The position numbers and the translations under genes were made by a program. From contig NZ_JAPEPW010000002.1 of assembly GCF_026339955.1 (NCBI RefSeq), forward strand, positions 682,001 to 746,000: 64,000 nt of DNA. The letters run 5' to 3'. The stretch comes from Streptomyces sp. NBC_01549 (GTDB taxonomy: Bacteria > Actinomycetota > Actinomycetes > Streptomycetales > Streptomycetaceae). This document shows positions 34,654-43,744 of this stretch, piece by piece; positions within the stretch are counted from its first letter, which is position 1; the number at the start of each line of letters is the position of its first letter. The notes beneath the pieces were generated by a model. That model was not told the origin of the DNA, made no database searches, and was given only the letters and a program-made list of their open reading frames with translations.

Positions 34654-34681
34654 CCGGCGGGCGCCCCCGGGCGCCCGCCGG
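34654..34681 (+). terminator. Strong hairpin between small ORF and P450 gene
   Basis: A perfect 13-bp GC stem (CCGGCGGGCGCCC with GGGCGCCCGCCGG) with a 2-nt loop lies 8 bp after the small ORF stop. There is no U-tract, so it probably acts as a partial terminator or stabiliser, making the peptide mRNA more abundant than that of the enzyme. Confidence 0.75.
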
Positions 34682-34741
34682 CTCCTCGCCACGCTGCCGA
34701 GGACATCGGCCTGGACAGGTACCAGAGTCAGGGACGATCTC

Positions 34742-36043
34742 ATGGGCCGAATGAATGAGCCGCCGCGGTTGCCCGAAGTCAGTTTCGCTGCCTGGAGCCG
34801 CGACCGGCTGGGAGTGGCGCGCCGTGGCGCTGACGAGTGCGGGGACGTCTGGCAACTGGAGTCGGGTGTCTACGTAGCCGCTACGGCCGGGCCGTGTGAA
34901 GCAGTCCTGCACCGCGCGCAGGACTTTCCCAAGGCACCCTCGCCTCTCTTCCCGCCGTTGAAGCGGTCGAGCGGAGCACCGACGCCTGAGGATCGTGTGC
35001 GCGCTCACGCCGCCCGCATGCGCGGACTGCGCCCGCAGGCGGTTGCAGCCCGGATCGGTGAGATTGCGCCCAGTGCCGCTCGATTCGCCGACCAGTGGCC
35101 CACGGGCCAGGACGTCGAGGTTCTGCCCCTGGTACGGCACGCCCTGGCGGAGATCGGCGTGCGCTACCTCTTCTCCGAAGACACTCCCACCCTGCTGCCC
35201 TTCGCCTCACGGCTCTTCCTGGCCAGGGAGGTGCTCGTACGCCCCTCGCGCTGGGTATGGCCGCGCTGGATGCCCACACCGGCACGGCGGTTCCGCACAC
35301 GGCAGCAAGTCGCCTTCATCAACGCTTTGCGGCCCATCGTCCGCCGGCGTCGTTCATCGGGCCGGCTCGGTGACGACGTGCTGGGACAGATGCTCCGGCC
35401 CTCCTCCCGCTACGGCCTACTGCCGGAAGAGGCCATCCTCGACACTCTCCCCGGAATCACCGTCGCCACCTTCGAGACACCTTCCCGGGCAGCCGGATGG
35501 ATCCTGCTCCACCTGGCCCGGTATCCCGAGGCAGCGGGCCGCGTCGCGGCCGAGGCCGCCTTGCTGCCCGCGGACCCGGCCGCGACGACCAGCACCCACC
35601 TCGACCGCCTGCAATACACCCAGGCACTGGTACGCGAGGTACTCCGACTGCATCCCCCGAGCTGGCTACTGACCCGGCGCGCCACGCGACAGACTCAGCT
35701 CGCCGGTTACACCATCGACGCCGGGTCCACCGTTCTCGTCTGCCCCTACACCGCCCACCGCGACGCACGGGAACACGCCGAGCCGGACCAGTTCCAGCCC
35801 GAGCGCTGGCTCGATGATTCGGGCTCGCCGGCGAAACCCGGGGTCTTCCTCTCCTTCGGTACCGGGCCGCATGGATGCGAGGGAGCCGCTCTGGCCATGG
35901 CGATGCTGACACTCCTGACTGCGCAGACCGCCCGTCGCTACCACTTGAGCGAGCCGCCCGGACCGGAACCCAGCTACCAGGTCACCACCTTGGAAGGTCT
36001 CACAGCGGTCGGCTTGCGGCTGCGTGCCACCTTGCGCACCTGA
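34742..36043 (+). CDS. Cytochrome P450
   Basis: Product of 433 aa from ATG 34742 (MGRMNEPPRLPEVSF), with ATG 34751 as an alternative. The P450 elements are complete: the I-helix segment VATFETPSRA near residue 240 (acid-alcohol pair ET), EVLRLHP (the EXXR Glu and Arg) near 300, and the heme-binding loop FLSFGTGPHGCEGAA with the Cys ligand near 379. There is no signal peptide or membrane anchor, so it is soluble and bacterial in type. No ferredoxin or reductase gene is adjacent. The only partner on the strand is the 32-aa peptide ORF upstream; otherwise the substrate is unknown. Confidence 0.92.
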   Translation: MGRMNEPPRLPEVSFAAWSRDRLGVARRGADECGDVWQLESGVYVAATAGPCEAVLHRAQDFPKAPSPLFPPLKRSSGAPTPEDRVRAHAARMRGLRPQAVAARIGEIAPSAARFADQWPTGQDVEVLPLVRHALAEIGVRYLFSEDTPTLLPFASRLFLAREVLVRPSRWVWPRWMPTPARRFRTRQQVAFINALRPIVRRRRSSGRLGDDVLGQMLRPSSRYGLLPEEAILDTLPGITVATFETPSRAAGWILLHLARYPEAAGRVAAEAALLPADPAATTSTHLDRLQYTQALVREVLRLHPPSWLLTRRATRQTQLAGYTIDAGSTVLVCPYTAHRDAREHAEPDQFQPERWLDDSGSPAKPGVFLSFGTGPHGCEGAALAMAMLTLLTAQTARRYHLSEPPGPEPSYQVTTLEGLTAVGLRLRATLRT

Positions 36044-36106
36044 GGGCAGTCCCGCTTCATTCGTACAGGACCTCGTGCTCGCTGCACACCGTGAGCTGCC
36101 GGTCCA

Positions 36107-36679
36107 TCAGAAGCCGGGGACGGAGCCGGTGAAGAACCACAAGGCGGCTGTGTACCACATCAGTGCGATGGCGGTGACCAGGGCGCCGCCGGCGGCCGGA
36201 AGGGCCCAACCGGGCAGTCGGCGGCTGCGTACCACCAGCACCTTGGCGACGAACGCGCCGTACAGGACACATCCCGTGATGGAGTGCACCGCTGCTCGGC
36301 TGCTCGCGAGATCAACTCCGTAGGCGGTGATGCAGTGGTAGGAGATGGGCAGCGAGAGCAGAAAGGCAAGGAGGCCGATGAGCCGGTGTGTGGGGTGCAC
36401 CCGATGCGGCGCGGCCCCCGCTCCCGGTAGGCGCCGGTACATCCACAGCCCGAGCAGCAGTTGGACGACCGCGAGTGCCATCAGGGCGCTACCCAGGCGC
36501 GCCTTGAGATCGTAGACGCCGACGCCGTGCTGCCCGAACAGGCCGCTGGTGTAGTCGGGTGTGTGCGTGCGGCCGAACGCATACACACCCACCGCGACCG
36601 CGACCGGCAGCAAAGCAGCCAAGAAGCCCGTCACCGTTCGTGCGGGACGCCGCATCCGCGCGCCCGTTTGCCCGGTCAT
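36107..36679 (-). CDS. DUF6529-like integral membrane protein
   Basis: Product of 190 aa with five hydrophobic segments: TVTGFLAALLPVAVAVGVYAFG, LGSALMALAVVQLLLGLWMY, LIGLLAFLLSLPISYHCITAYG, ITGCVLYGAFVAKVLVV and AGGALVTAIALMWYTAALWFF. Conserved His residues (HRVHPTHR, SYHC, VHSITG) in the membrane suggest a heme-binding or cytochrome-b561-like fold, which is an inference. In other Streptomyces such proteins sit beside secreted repeat lipoproteins, and a decayed one follows here. It converges with the P450 gene. Confidence 0.78.
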   Translation of the reverse strand: MTGQTGARMRRPARTVTGFLAALLPVAVAVGVYAFGRTHTPDYTSGLFGQHGVGVYDLKARLGSALMALAVVQLLLGLWMYRRLPGAGAAPHRVHPTHRLIGLLAFLLSLPISYHCITAYGVDLASSRAAVHSITGCVLYGAFVAKVLVVRSRRLPGWALPAAGGALVTAIALMWYTAALWFFTGSVPGF

Positions 36680-36689
36680 CAGTCCCCAA

Positions 36690-37119
36690 TCAATCGGGTT
36701 CGACCTTGTTGCCGGATGCGTTTACGACGTACCACGGTGGCGCCTGACGCGCTGGATTCCTCGCCGTTGGTGTCACCAGCCGTCGTGTCACCCGCGAAGC
36801 AGTGCAGCGGGTGCCAAAACGCGCATGCTCCACCGCCGGTCGGCGTAGTCGACTTGGTGGCCTCGGGGAAGTAGAGCGTCCGCCCCTTGGCGTCACCCAG
36901 GATGGGGCCGAGCTTGCTGAAGTGCACCGTGGCCGTGACAGTGGCGGCGGCCGCGCTGCCCGGTGCGGCCGAGCCGATGTGTACGGGGATGCCCGCAGAC
37001 AGCGCTCCGGATGTGGTCGTGGCGCAGGCGGACGAGATCGTCCGTCCCGGACAACTGCTTGCAGCAGCAAGCGGCATGGCGGAAACCGCCGGCACTGTCG
37101 CCGCGGCCCTTCCTTTCAT
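36690..37119 (-). pseudogene. COG4315-like secreted lipoprotein-repeat protein, frameshifted
   Basis: The start MKGRAAATVPAVSAMPLAAASSC (37119) leads to VHFSKLGPILGDAKGRTLYFPEA and GACAFWHPL, the repeat typical of PF03640-type secreted proteins. After HPLHC the frame is lost; the expected end PPWYVVNASGNKVEPD is in another frame and stops at 36690. It is the usual companion of the DUF6529 membrane protein next to it. Confidence 0.6.
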
Positions 37120-37249
37120 GAGCGCTCCATGGTGTCGGACGGCGCATCCAGGCAGCCGCGGGAAACGACCCCAGCGGACCTCTTGTCCCAGTTGGCCCCG
37201 GGTGCCCGGGTCCTGTCCACTCCAACTGGTCCGGCCGGGCAGCCGCTGC

Positions 37250-37661
37250 TCCATTGGTGAGGTCCCCGTTCACCTGACTTTGGCTCCTCATGGTGACGTC
37301 GAGTCGTCGAGGACCAGGCCGGTTCCGGCGATGAAGCGCGCTCACCCATGCCGGTATACGCCGCCAGGTCATAAGTGCCGTAAGGGATGGCCTTGCCCAG
37401 CCGCGGGTCGGCGAAGTCGTGGACGTGCACCGACACTGGTTCCCCCGCCGGCCGCCAGGAGCGGCCCGGATTCTCGAAAGCGCAGGTCCGCGTCGCGTTT
37501 ACGCCCGCCACCCGGGCCACGGCCCGGACACCGCCATGCCCCAGCCCCCAGGCCCGGGCCTCCGCGGCCATCAGCAATCGCCGCTGCCGCTCGTTCAGAT
37601 GCGGGAACAACACCCCGAACTTCACGGCAAGTTGTTCACGCGTTTCGTCCGGAATGTGCAT
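37250..37661 (-). pseudogene. ISAzo13-like transposase, internally deleted
   Basis: The N-terminus (KFGVLFPHLNERQRRLLMAAEA, then GHGGVRAVARVAGVN) matches ISAzo13-family transposases. It jumps after a short linker to the C-terminal signature VHVHDFADPRLGKAIPYGTYDLAAYTG. The whole DDE core, about 250 residues, is missing and the end is degenerate. Confidence 0.65.
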
Positions 37662-38189
37662 ACGGCGTCAACGAGCCCCCGCCCTGAAAGCAACACCTTG
37701 ATGATCGGCAGGCAGCTCGCCCTCGTGGTGTATCTGCCCAGCCAGACCCAGGTCTCCAACCTAATCCGCGACCGTCACGAGTCGATCGGGTTCGCCGTGC
37801 TGATGTGTGCGGGGTTCAGATGAGTAGCGCCGCGTGTACGTCAGGTCGGAGCGGTCGAATGGAACCTACAAGCGCTCCGCTCCGGGAAGAACTCGCCGCG
37901 GCCCTCGCGCGCTCCGACGTCGACTTCCGGCTGAAGCCCCGCGTCGCCCCGTTCCGCCAGGGCCGGGCAGGCGTCCTCGCCTACCCGCTAACACGAGGCT
38001 GAGCGGCCTGGTGAGGTCCATGCCCTGGACACCCGACCTGAGCCGCGAGCAAGAGGCGGCTTGGGTGTCCCTGACGTTACTGCGTCATACGGCCCAGGAA
38101 GTCTCCCGCATCAGCCGCCGTAGCACGCCCACCCCGCATGCCGGCGCGCGCCGACGGCTCAACCTCTACTGCCATACCCGAAGCCCCCG
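37662..38189. other. Region without a recognisable gene
   Basis: Only short frames occur. One at 37861-38002 (MEPTSAPLREELAAALARSDVDFRLKPRVAPFRQG) has coding-like composition and may be a gene fragment of unknown origin. No RNA gene, terminator or mobile-element end is evident. Confidence 0.4.
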
Positions 38190-38860
38190 GGCCCTCCGAT
38201 CGTACGAATGATCGAATCAGACCCACCCATTGAAGCGTCCAGAAGTTGCCTTCGGGCCGGCAAGAGACCTGTTGCCGGTAGCCGACCTTGGTGAGGGCGG
38301 CAGCACAGTCCGACATGGATGGGCAGTCGGCGAACGCCGCGGGCAGGGCAGCAGATTGGCCGGAGGCGTTGACGGTCTGTTCGGATCGCGCGCGGCGTCG
38401 ATGCCGATGTTCACCAGCTTGGCCCTGGCGAACGACAAGGTGGCATCGACGGACGCGGCGATCTGAGGACGAACCCACGGCGGCACGGCGGTCTGCACGA
38501 CGGCGTACGCCGCGAGAGTGGCGGCCATCGCCGGCACGGTGCGACGGATGAGCACACCAAGGATGACGCCGAGGAAGAGCGAAGGAGGCATAGCCCATCG
38601 GAACGACGCCGCGCCCGCCGAAGTCCAGCGGATCTATGCGCGGGTAGAGAGGGCCCGCGCCGGTTCCGCCACTGTTGACGGCCTGGTCGATCGAACCGCT
38701 CCACCAAGTCACCGCCAACGGAACTCCGGGCGGAGCCAATTTCGGAGCCCCAGCAACAGCGGCGCTGCCTCGATGACGCTCGCTGTTGATATGCCCCTGC
38801 AGTTCCCGGTTGGCCCGGCACTTGAGGACTACGTCCAACAGCCGTATATGGGTCTGTCGT
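38190..38860 (-). pseudogene. ABC-2-type transporter permease remnant
   Basis: Pieces in two or three frames resemble a Streptomyces ABC-2 permease: IDPLDFGGRGVVPMGYASFAL in one frame, LFLGVILGVLIRRTVPAMAATLAAYAVVQTA in the next (38480-38590), and FWTLQWVGL near the end (about 38230). Frameshifts separate them and the middle is degenerate. No partner ATPase remains. Confidence 0.5.
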
Positions 38861-39008
38861 AGTTCCTACGGCGGACCCTCTTGGTCGTCATCGCAGGTGA
38901 CGACCCCGATCAGCTCCGCCGCCTAACGTCCTGCAGGTGATCAGGATCGTCCGGCGACCGCCTGACGTTCTGCTCGACTCCTCCTTCACGCCGATCCAGG
39001 AATTTGTC

Positions 39009-40487
39009 ATGCCCAAAACCTCAATCGCGCCTGCCGGTCCGGCAGCCCTCACCCTTCTCCTTGGCCTGTGGGGGATCAGGCGCGAGAACAGCATGTGGCG
39101 CGACGAGGCGGCAACATGGCAGGTAGCCCACAGGACCGTTCCCGAAATCTGGCACATGCTGGATCGGATCGATGTCGTCCACGGCCTCTACTACCTGTTC
39201 ATGCACGGCGTTTTCGCCGTCTTCGGAGAGAGCCTCCTTGCTCTGCGGCTGCCCTCCGTTCTGGCCATGGCCGGCGCTGCCACCCTGATCACTCTCCTGG
39301 GCTCCCGACTGGCCGACGAGTACACGGGGCTGGCCGCGGGCCTGGCTTTCGCCCTGATCCCCGCCGTCCAGCAATACGCGCAGGAAGGACGCCCCTATGC
39401 TCTGGTCGCGGCCTGCGTCGCACTGGCCTGCCGGCTGCTGGTCGAGTCGGTCGACAGCCCGGGCGCCGGCCACTGGGTTGCGTACAGCATGGCTGTTCTG
39501 GCAGGCGCACTACTCAACTGGTTCTCGCTCCTTGTGCTGTTCGCACACGCAGTGACGATTGCCCTCGCCCGCCCATCCAGAAGGACCGTCCTGCGCTGGG
39601 CAGTCGGCTCATCCGCCGCCGTGATCGGCACGCTGCCCCTCGTCATGGCCAGCAAGGCGCAGTCGGGGCAGGTCGCCTGGATCCCCCCGATCAACCAGAG
39701 CACCCTGCTCGGCCTCTTACTGACACTGCTTGCGGGCGCACTCTGCGCATGGCTCGCACGTCCGAGGCGAGACCACCGCACGCCCAGCGGCACCCGACTC
39801 CCGCTCACCGCGCTTGCCCTGCCGCTGCTTGTCCTTCCTCCACTCCTGCTGCTCGCCGTCTCCCTGGCCCATCCCGTCTACCTCTCCCGCTACGTCCTCT
39901 TCAGCTATCTCGGGCTCGCCCTGCTCATCGGCGCGGCGCTCCGCGCACTCGCGGATCGCCTGCGCATGCCGCCCCGCCGACTGATCGTCGCGGTCATGGC
40001 TCTTGCCTTGCTCGGGCTGCTTCCCGTCGAACTGTCACTGCACAGTGCGGCCAGCCGAGTCGATGACGTACTGTCCACGGCCAAGATGGTCGCTGCGGTC
40101 CATGAGGCGGGCGACGGGGTGCTGTACATCCCCGCGGCCCGTCGGGACACCGCCCTGGTCTCGCCCGCCGAATTCACCGGGATCCAAGACCTGGCGCTGG
40201 TCCGCGGCCCGCTGGAATCCGGCACCTTGAACGGCGTGGAGGGCACTCCAAAGCAGATAGCGGACGCCATGCTGGCCGTACACCGCATCGTCGTTGTCAG
40301 CGACGAGAGCGCGCCATCCGCCCCCACAATTCGCGACCGGGCCAAACAGCGTGTCCTGCAGGCGTACTTCGTCCGCTGTTCCGAAACCGACAAGCACGGC
40401 CGCCGGGTCACGGTGTACCAGCGCCGCCGCACTCCGCACGACGAGTTCGGGCGGCCCGACGTCGGGCCGTCGCTCCCGGAAAATTGA
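39009..40487 (+). CDS. GT39/ArnT-like membrane glycosyltransferase
   Basis: Product of 492 aa from ATG 39009 (MPKTSIAPAGPAALTLL), chosen for the AGGAA upstream; a GTG at 38937 would add 24 hydrophilic residues. It has about ten membrane helices. The first extracytoplasmic loop carries the GT-C acidic pair in MWRDEAATWQVAHR, as in protein-mannosyl- and ArnT-type transferases that use polyprenyl-phosphate sugars. The QYAQEGRPYAL segment is also conserved in this family. A soluble C-terminal domain of about 120 residues follows. The acceptor is unknown. Confidence 0.82.
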   Translation: MPKTSIAPAGPAALTLLLGLWGIRRENSMWRDEAATWQVAHRTVPEIWHMLDRIDVVHGLYYLFMHGVFAVFGESLLALRLPSVLAMAGAATLITLLGSRLADEYTGLAAGLAFALIPAVQQYAQEGRPYALVAACVALACRLLVESVDSPGAGHWVAYSMAVLAGALLNWFSLLVLFAHAVTIALARPSRRTVLRWAVGSSAAVIGTLPLVMASKAQSGQVAWIPPINQSTLLGLLLTLLAGALCAWLARPRRDHRTPSGTRLPLTALALPLLVLPPLLLLAVSLAHPVYLSRYVLFSYLGLALLIGAALRALADRLRMPPRRLIVAVMALALLGLLPVELSLHSAASRVDDVLSTAKMVAAVHEAGDGVLYIPAARRDTALVSPAEFTGIQDLALVRGPLESGTLNGVEGTPKQIADAMLAVHRIVVVSDESAPSAPTIRDRAKQRVLQAYFVRCSETDKHGRRVTVYQRRRTPHDEFGRPDVGPSLPEN

Positions 40488-40608
40488 GTCCCTGCCCCCG
40501 CTCGATCCCTCCAGCTGAGCTCCGCCCAAACGGTGGTTTGTTGGCGGCGGGCCCGTGCGGGAGCGGGCCATGAGGTGAAGTCGTCAACTACGGCCTGGGG
40601 AGTCTGAG

Positions 40609-40812
40609 ATGACGAAGCGGCTGCCGTGTCCGCCCGCGCCTGGTCCGTTGGAAGCGTACGCCGTCCGATTCGATGATCTCTTCGGGACGCCGGCCCAGCG
40701 GCGTGGGTTTCGCGAGTACCTGGCCGGCTGCTGCTGCCGCGGGACCGGAAAAGGACAGCGACCTGCCTGGCTGGAACGGAACCCGTGGTCGGGACCCAGC
40801 AGGTTCGGTTGA
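40609..40812 (+). pseudogene. IS701-family transposase, N-terminal remnant
   Basis: MTKRLPCPPAPGPLEAYAVR, FDDLFGTPAQRRGFREYLAG is the usual start of Streptomyces IS701 transposases. The frame degenerates after about 45 residues (CCCRGTGKG where LLLPRDRNK-like sequence is expected) and the rest of the element is missing. The remaining part of the 40488-41030 gap holds no other gene. Confidence 0.75.
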
Positions 40813-41030
40813 CGTTCTCCCCGGTCAAAGGTGTCTCGATTGGGCGGTACTGCACAGTGCACGACGGATCGGAAGTACGTGGCAAAGACGAACACTCAGA
40901 AGAAGATCATGTCGCCCTCAGCCTGCCGGTAGGCTGGGGTCGCTGCGGCACCCCCAGCATCACCCGTCCCCTCGCAGGGACATGGCCGGCAGCGGTCGAG
41001 TCGTCTCACTGCGTGAGGATGAAGTAACAG

Positions 41031-42329
41031 GTGCTGATAGCGGGCCGGTACCGGCTGCACGCCACCATCGGACGAGGTGCGATGGGAGAGGTCTGGCAGG
41101 CGTACGACGAGGTGCTCGGCAGACCAGTGGCTGTCAAGCTCCTGCTCGCCCAGAACACCGACCCCACCGGCGCCTCCCGCTTCCGTCTGGAGGCCCAGAC
41201 CGCGGGCCGGCTCAGCCACCCTCATGTGGTCGGCGTCCTCGACTTCGGCGAGCAGGAGGGCCGTCTGTTCCTGGTGATGGAGTTGGTCACGGGCGACAGT
41301 CTCGCCCGCGTGCTCTCCCAGGCAGGATCGCTGCCGGCCGAGGAAGTGGCCCGCATCGCCGCTCAGGCGGCCGCAGGGCTCGCCGTCGCGCACGATCAGG
41401 GCATCGTGCATCGGGACATCAAGCCCGGCAACCTTCTCCTCGACGCCGACGGGTCCGTGAAGATCGGCGACTTTGGCATAGCGCGCTTCGTGGACGACCC
41501 GGGTGCCGCGCTCACCGCGACTGGTCAGATCGTCGGGACCAGCCTGTACCTCGCCCCCGAGCGCGCCCTCGGCAAGCCCGCCGGACCGGCGTCCGACGTC
41601 TACTCGCTCGGCTGCCTGCTCTACCAACTCCTCACCGGACGACCGCCGTTCCACGCCGACAGCGCCGTCGCGATCCTCCACCACCACCTCGACACGGCCC
41701 CCGTACCACCGCGGGAGCTCGGCGTCGGTCTGCCGCCCGCCTTCGAGAACTACCTGCTCGGTCTCCTCGCCAAGCGGCCCGAGGACCGCCCCACGGCACA
41801 TCAGACGGCCGAATGGTTCGCCGCAGGTGCCTGGAGGGGGCGCCCCGAGCCCCTCCCGGCAGCCGCGCCGCTCACCAAGCCGAAGGTACCGCGCGCGACC
41901 GCCTTGGGGGCGGTCACAAGGCCCGCAACGAACACTGCCGGCGCGGCCCCCGGCTCCGCGACCATGTACGCCTTCCCGTCCGCCGTTGGCAGCACCGCCG
42001 GGGCCCACCGGACGCCGCGTCGGCAGCGATCGGGACTGCGCGCCTTCGTCGTACACCGGTCGAAGGCGGTGAGCACCGTCGCCGCGCTGGTGGTCTTCCT
42101 CGCGGCGCTGCTGGTCGGCCTGACGTGGTTCTCTCCCGACCACAGCTCGGCGGAGACACCACCGACGGATCCGCCTCACACTAGGAGCCCCACCCCGGCC
42201 ACGTCCGCGACCCTGAGCACTCCCCCGACTGGTGGTGAGGGGCCCGGCAACAGCGGAGACGACAGCCCGGACAGGCAACAGCAAACCCAGAAGGGGAAGA
42301 ACGGACACAGCAAGGACGACAAAGGCTGA
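41031..42329 (+). CDS. Membrane-anchored Ser/Thr protein kinase
   Basis: Product of 432 aa from GTG 41031 (VLIAGRYRLHATIGRG). The kinase domain (residues 7-270) is complete: GRGAMGEVW, AVKLLL, HRDIKPGNLLL near 127, DFGIARF and APERALG. A single membrane helix near residues 345-365 (VSTVAALVVFLAALLVGLTWF) is followed by a short Pro/Thr/Ser/Gly-rich extracellular tail without a sensor domain. It lies between an IS701 fossil and an acyltransferase fossil, so its original neighbours are lost. Targets are unknown. Confidence 0.92.
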   Translation: MLIAGRYRLHATIGRGAMGEVWQAYDEVLGRPVAVKLLLAQNTDPTGASRFRLEAQTAGRLSHPHVVGVLDFGEQEGRLFLVMELVTGDSLARVLSQAGSLPAEEVARIAAQAAAGLAVAHDQGIVHRDIKPGNLLLDADGSVKIGDFGIARFVDDPGAALTATGQIVGTSLYLAPERALGKPAGPASDVYSLGCLLYQLLTGRPPFHADSAVAILHHHLDTAPVPPRELGVGLPPAFENYLLGLLAKRPEDRPTAHQTAEWFAAGAWRGRPEPLPAAAPLTKPKVPRATALGAVTRPATNTAGAAPGSATMYAFPSAVGSTAGAHRTPRRQRSGLRAFVVHRSKAVSTVAALVVFLAALLVGLTWFSPDHSSAETPPTDPPHTRSPTPATSATLSTPPTGGEGPGNSGDDSPDRQQQTQKGKNGHSKDDKG

Positions 42330-42336
42330 TCCCTCG

Positions 42337-42525
42337 TCACATCACTCGCCGGAAACCCGGCGACCGCCGCAGCCCGGCAGCGAGCAGGAAGGCGAGCGGT
42401 ACGACGGCGATGGACACCGTTGCCCACGCGGCTGCCGCGGACAGGCCGCGCCCGGCAAGGTAGTTCTGCACCGTCACGACTAGCGGGAGATAGACGATGT
42501 AGAAGGCGTACGAATCGGCAGCGGG
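42337..42525 (-). pseudogene. Acyltransferase-3 (OafA-like) C-terminal fragment
   Basis: Translation of the minus strand gives DSYAFYIVYLPLVVTVQNYL, AWATVSIAVVPLAFLLAAGL and RRSPGFRRVM, the last two membrane helices of a family 3 acyltransferase, ending at a normal stop (42337). Upstream it joins an alpha/beta-hydrolase fragment directly. Only about 60 of the usual 350-400 residues remain. Confidence 0.6.
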
Positions 42526-42539
42526 CTCCCGTGAGACGT

Positions 42540-42674
42540 GTCGGCAGCTGGTGACGGCCCCGCGGAACAGCGTGAGCGGACCGACACCCCTGCCGCCGTC
42601 AGGTGTTCGGCCACAGGGTGCCAGGTCGAGGGACCGACGGACGGACTGTGCACGAGAACGAAGATGGGCTGCAT
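42540..42674 (-). pseudogene. Alpha/beta-hydrolase N-terminal fragment
   Basis: ATG 42674 has an AGGATC RBS and encodes MQPIFVLVHSPSVGPSTWHP, VAEHLTAAGVSVR, the first strand and helix of an alpha/beta hydrolase. After about 45 residues it runs into the acyltransferase fragment. The nucleophile elbow and His are absent. Confidence 0.6.
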
Positions 42675-42775
42675 GTGACGATCCTGTCGCCCATGCCGTC
42701 GGAGCCGCGACGGTCTTGGCTGACAGGAGAACGTTTGGCTTCGAAGAAGCTCACGCGCTGCCACAACACGCCCGT

Positions 42776-42898
42776 TCACAACGGCGCGAATTGACCGACG
42801 TCGGGCACGAGCACCGCGTCCGTCAGCGTCTCGGCCAGCTTGCGGCGCTGCTCCTGATCCAGACACCCCTTCGAGCTGTTCACGGTGACGACTGTCAC
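42776..42898 (-). pseudogene. Tautomerase-like fragment (40 aa)
   Basis: GTG 42898 follows ATAGGAGGCGGCC, a very good RBS. The peptide VTVVTVNSSKGCLDQEQRRK, LAETLTDAVLVPDVGQ looks like the start of a tautomerase-family protein and ends after FAPL at 42776. The normal length is at least 60-130 residues, so it is probably truncated. The stretch 42899-43215 holds no gene. Confidence 0.45.
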
Positions 42899-43215
42899 GG
42901 CCGCCTCCTATGGCGATCGCTATAAACGACCCGTTGACATTCGAGGAGTACTCGACCGCTGCCGCGGTGTCGAGTTCGTCCATCTGATTCATCTGCAGAT
43001 AGAAGCCGCGACCGGGAACGACGGCGCCCAACTCGGCAAGGAGAGGGCGCGGCCGCCATCAGCGAGCTGCCCGGGTCACGAGAAAGTCCCCCGTGTCACC
43101 CCCGCGTCCTCCTGCTCGATGCCGCCGGGGCGGTCGTTGTAGCCGGTCGACCGGCGCTCGACAGGCGTCGATCCGATGCGGCGCGTGGTGCTCTTTGAGT
43201 GGAAGGATCGGCGCC

Positions 43216-43389
43216 ATGGGCACCGAGAAGAGCTGGGTGTACCGGGTCGACGAGCCGCACGGCTCGCAGGGCTGGCGCCTCTACGGCGGCCATCCCGAGC
43301 GGTGGCGGGGAACCGTCATCACCGACGATCCCAAAGAGGCCGCCGAATACGTCGCCGCCCTCGTCGTCACCGACCTGGTGACCGAGTGA
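43216..43389 (+). CDS. Small conserved-looking hypothetical protein (57 aa)
   Basis: ATG 43216 follows GGAAGGATCGG. The product MGTEKSWVYRVDEPHGSQGW, RLYGGHPERWRGTVITDDPK has well-formed codon usage and a compact alpha/beta composition. I do not recognise the family. The next small ORF starts 3 bp after its stop, suggesting a two-gene unit ending at the hairpin at 43570-43608. Confidence 0.55.
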   Translation: MGTEKSWVYRVDEPHGSQGWRLYGGHPERWRGTVITDDPKEAAEYVAALVVTDLVTE

Positions 43390-43392
43390 AAG

Positions 43393-43509
43393 GTGCGCGG
43401 CACCGGGCAGAGGCACGTACGCGTGATCGTCTGGGAGGACGAGGAAGGCGACGGCCCCGAGGACGCGGCCTTCACCGTGGAGATCCGGCCCGACACCGAT
43501 GCAGACTGA
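43393..43509 (+). CDS. Small hypothetical protein (38 aa)
   Basis: GTG 43393 with GTGAAAG upstream encodes VRGTGQRHVRVIVWEDEEGD, GPEDAAFTVEIRPDTDAD, an acidic peptide with two beta-strand-like stretches. The tight linkage to the preceding small gene and the following hairpin support it; the family is unknown. Confidence 0.35.
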   Translation: MRGTGQRHVRVIVWEDEEGDGPEDAAFTVEIRPDTDAD

Positions 43510-43569
43510 CCGATCCGGCCGCAGGGAACAGGCTCGGTGCTCTTCGGTTCCGCGGAGCGCAGGCGTGGC

Positions 43570-43608
43570 GGAGCCTTCGCGCTACGGTCAGGCCTGCGCG
43601 AAGGCTCC
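43570..43608. terminator. Terminator-like hairpin
   Basis: A perfect 13-bp stem (GGAGCCTTCGCGC with GCGCGAAGGCTCC) and a 13-nt loop, followed by GAGGGCAAAACAG. It closes the small-gene pair on the plus strand. Confidence 0.75.
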
Positions 43609-43744
43609 GAGGGCAAAACAGTCCCCGGTAGTGCTGCGCGTGTCCTGAAGCTTCGGTCGTCACTGTCGCCTCGGTATCGCGCCGGCTTGCCGGGGGCCTA
43701 AACCACATCCTGTCCAAGTCGCTCCGCCGACTAGACGTCCTCGC

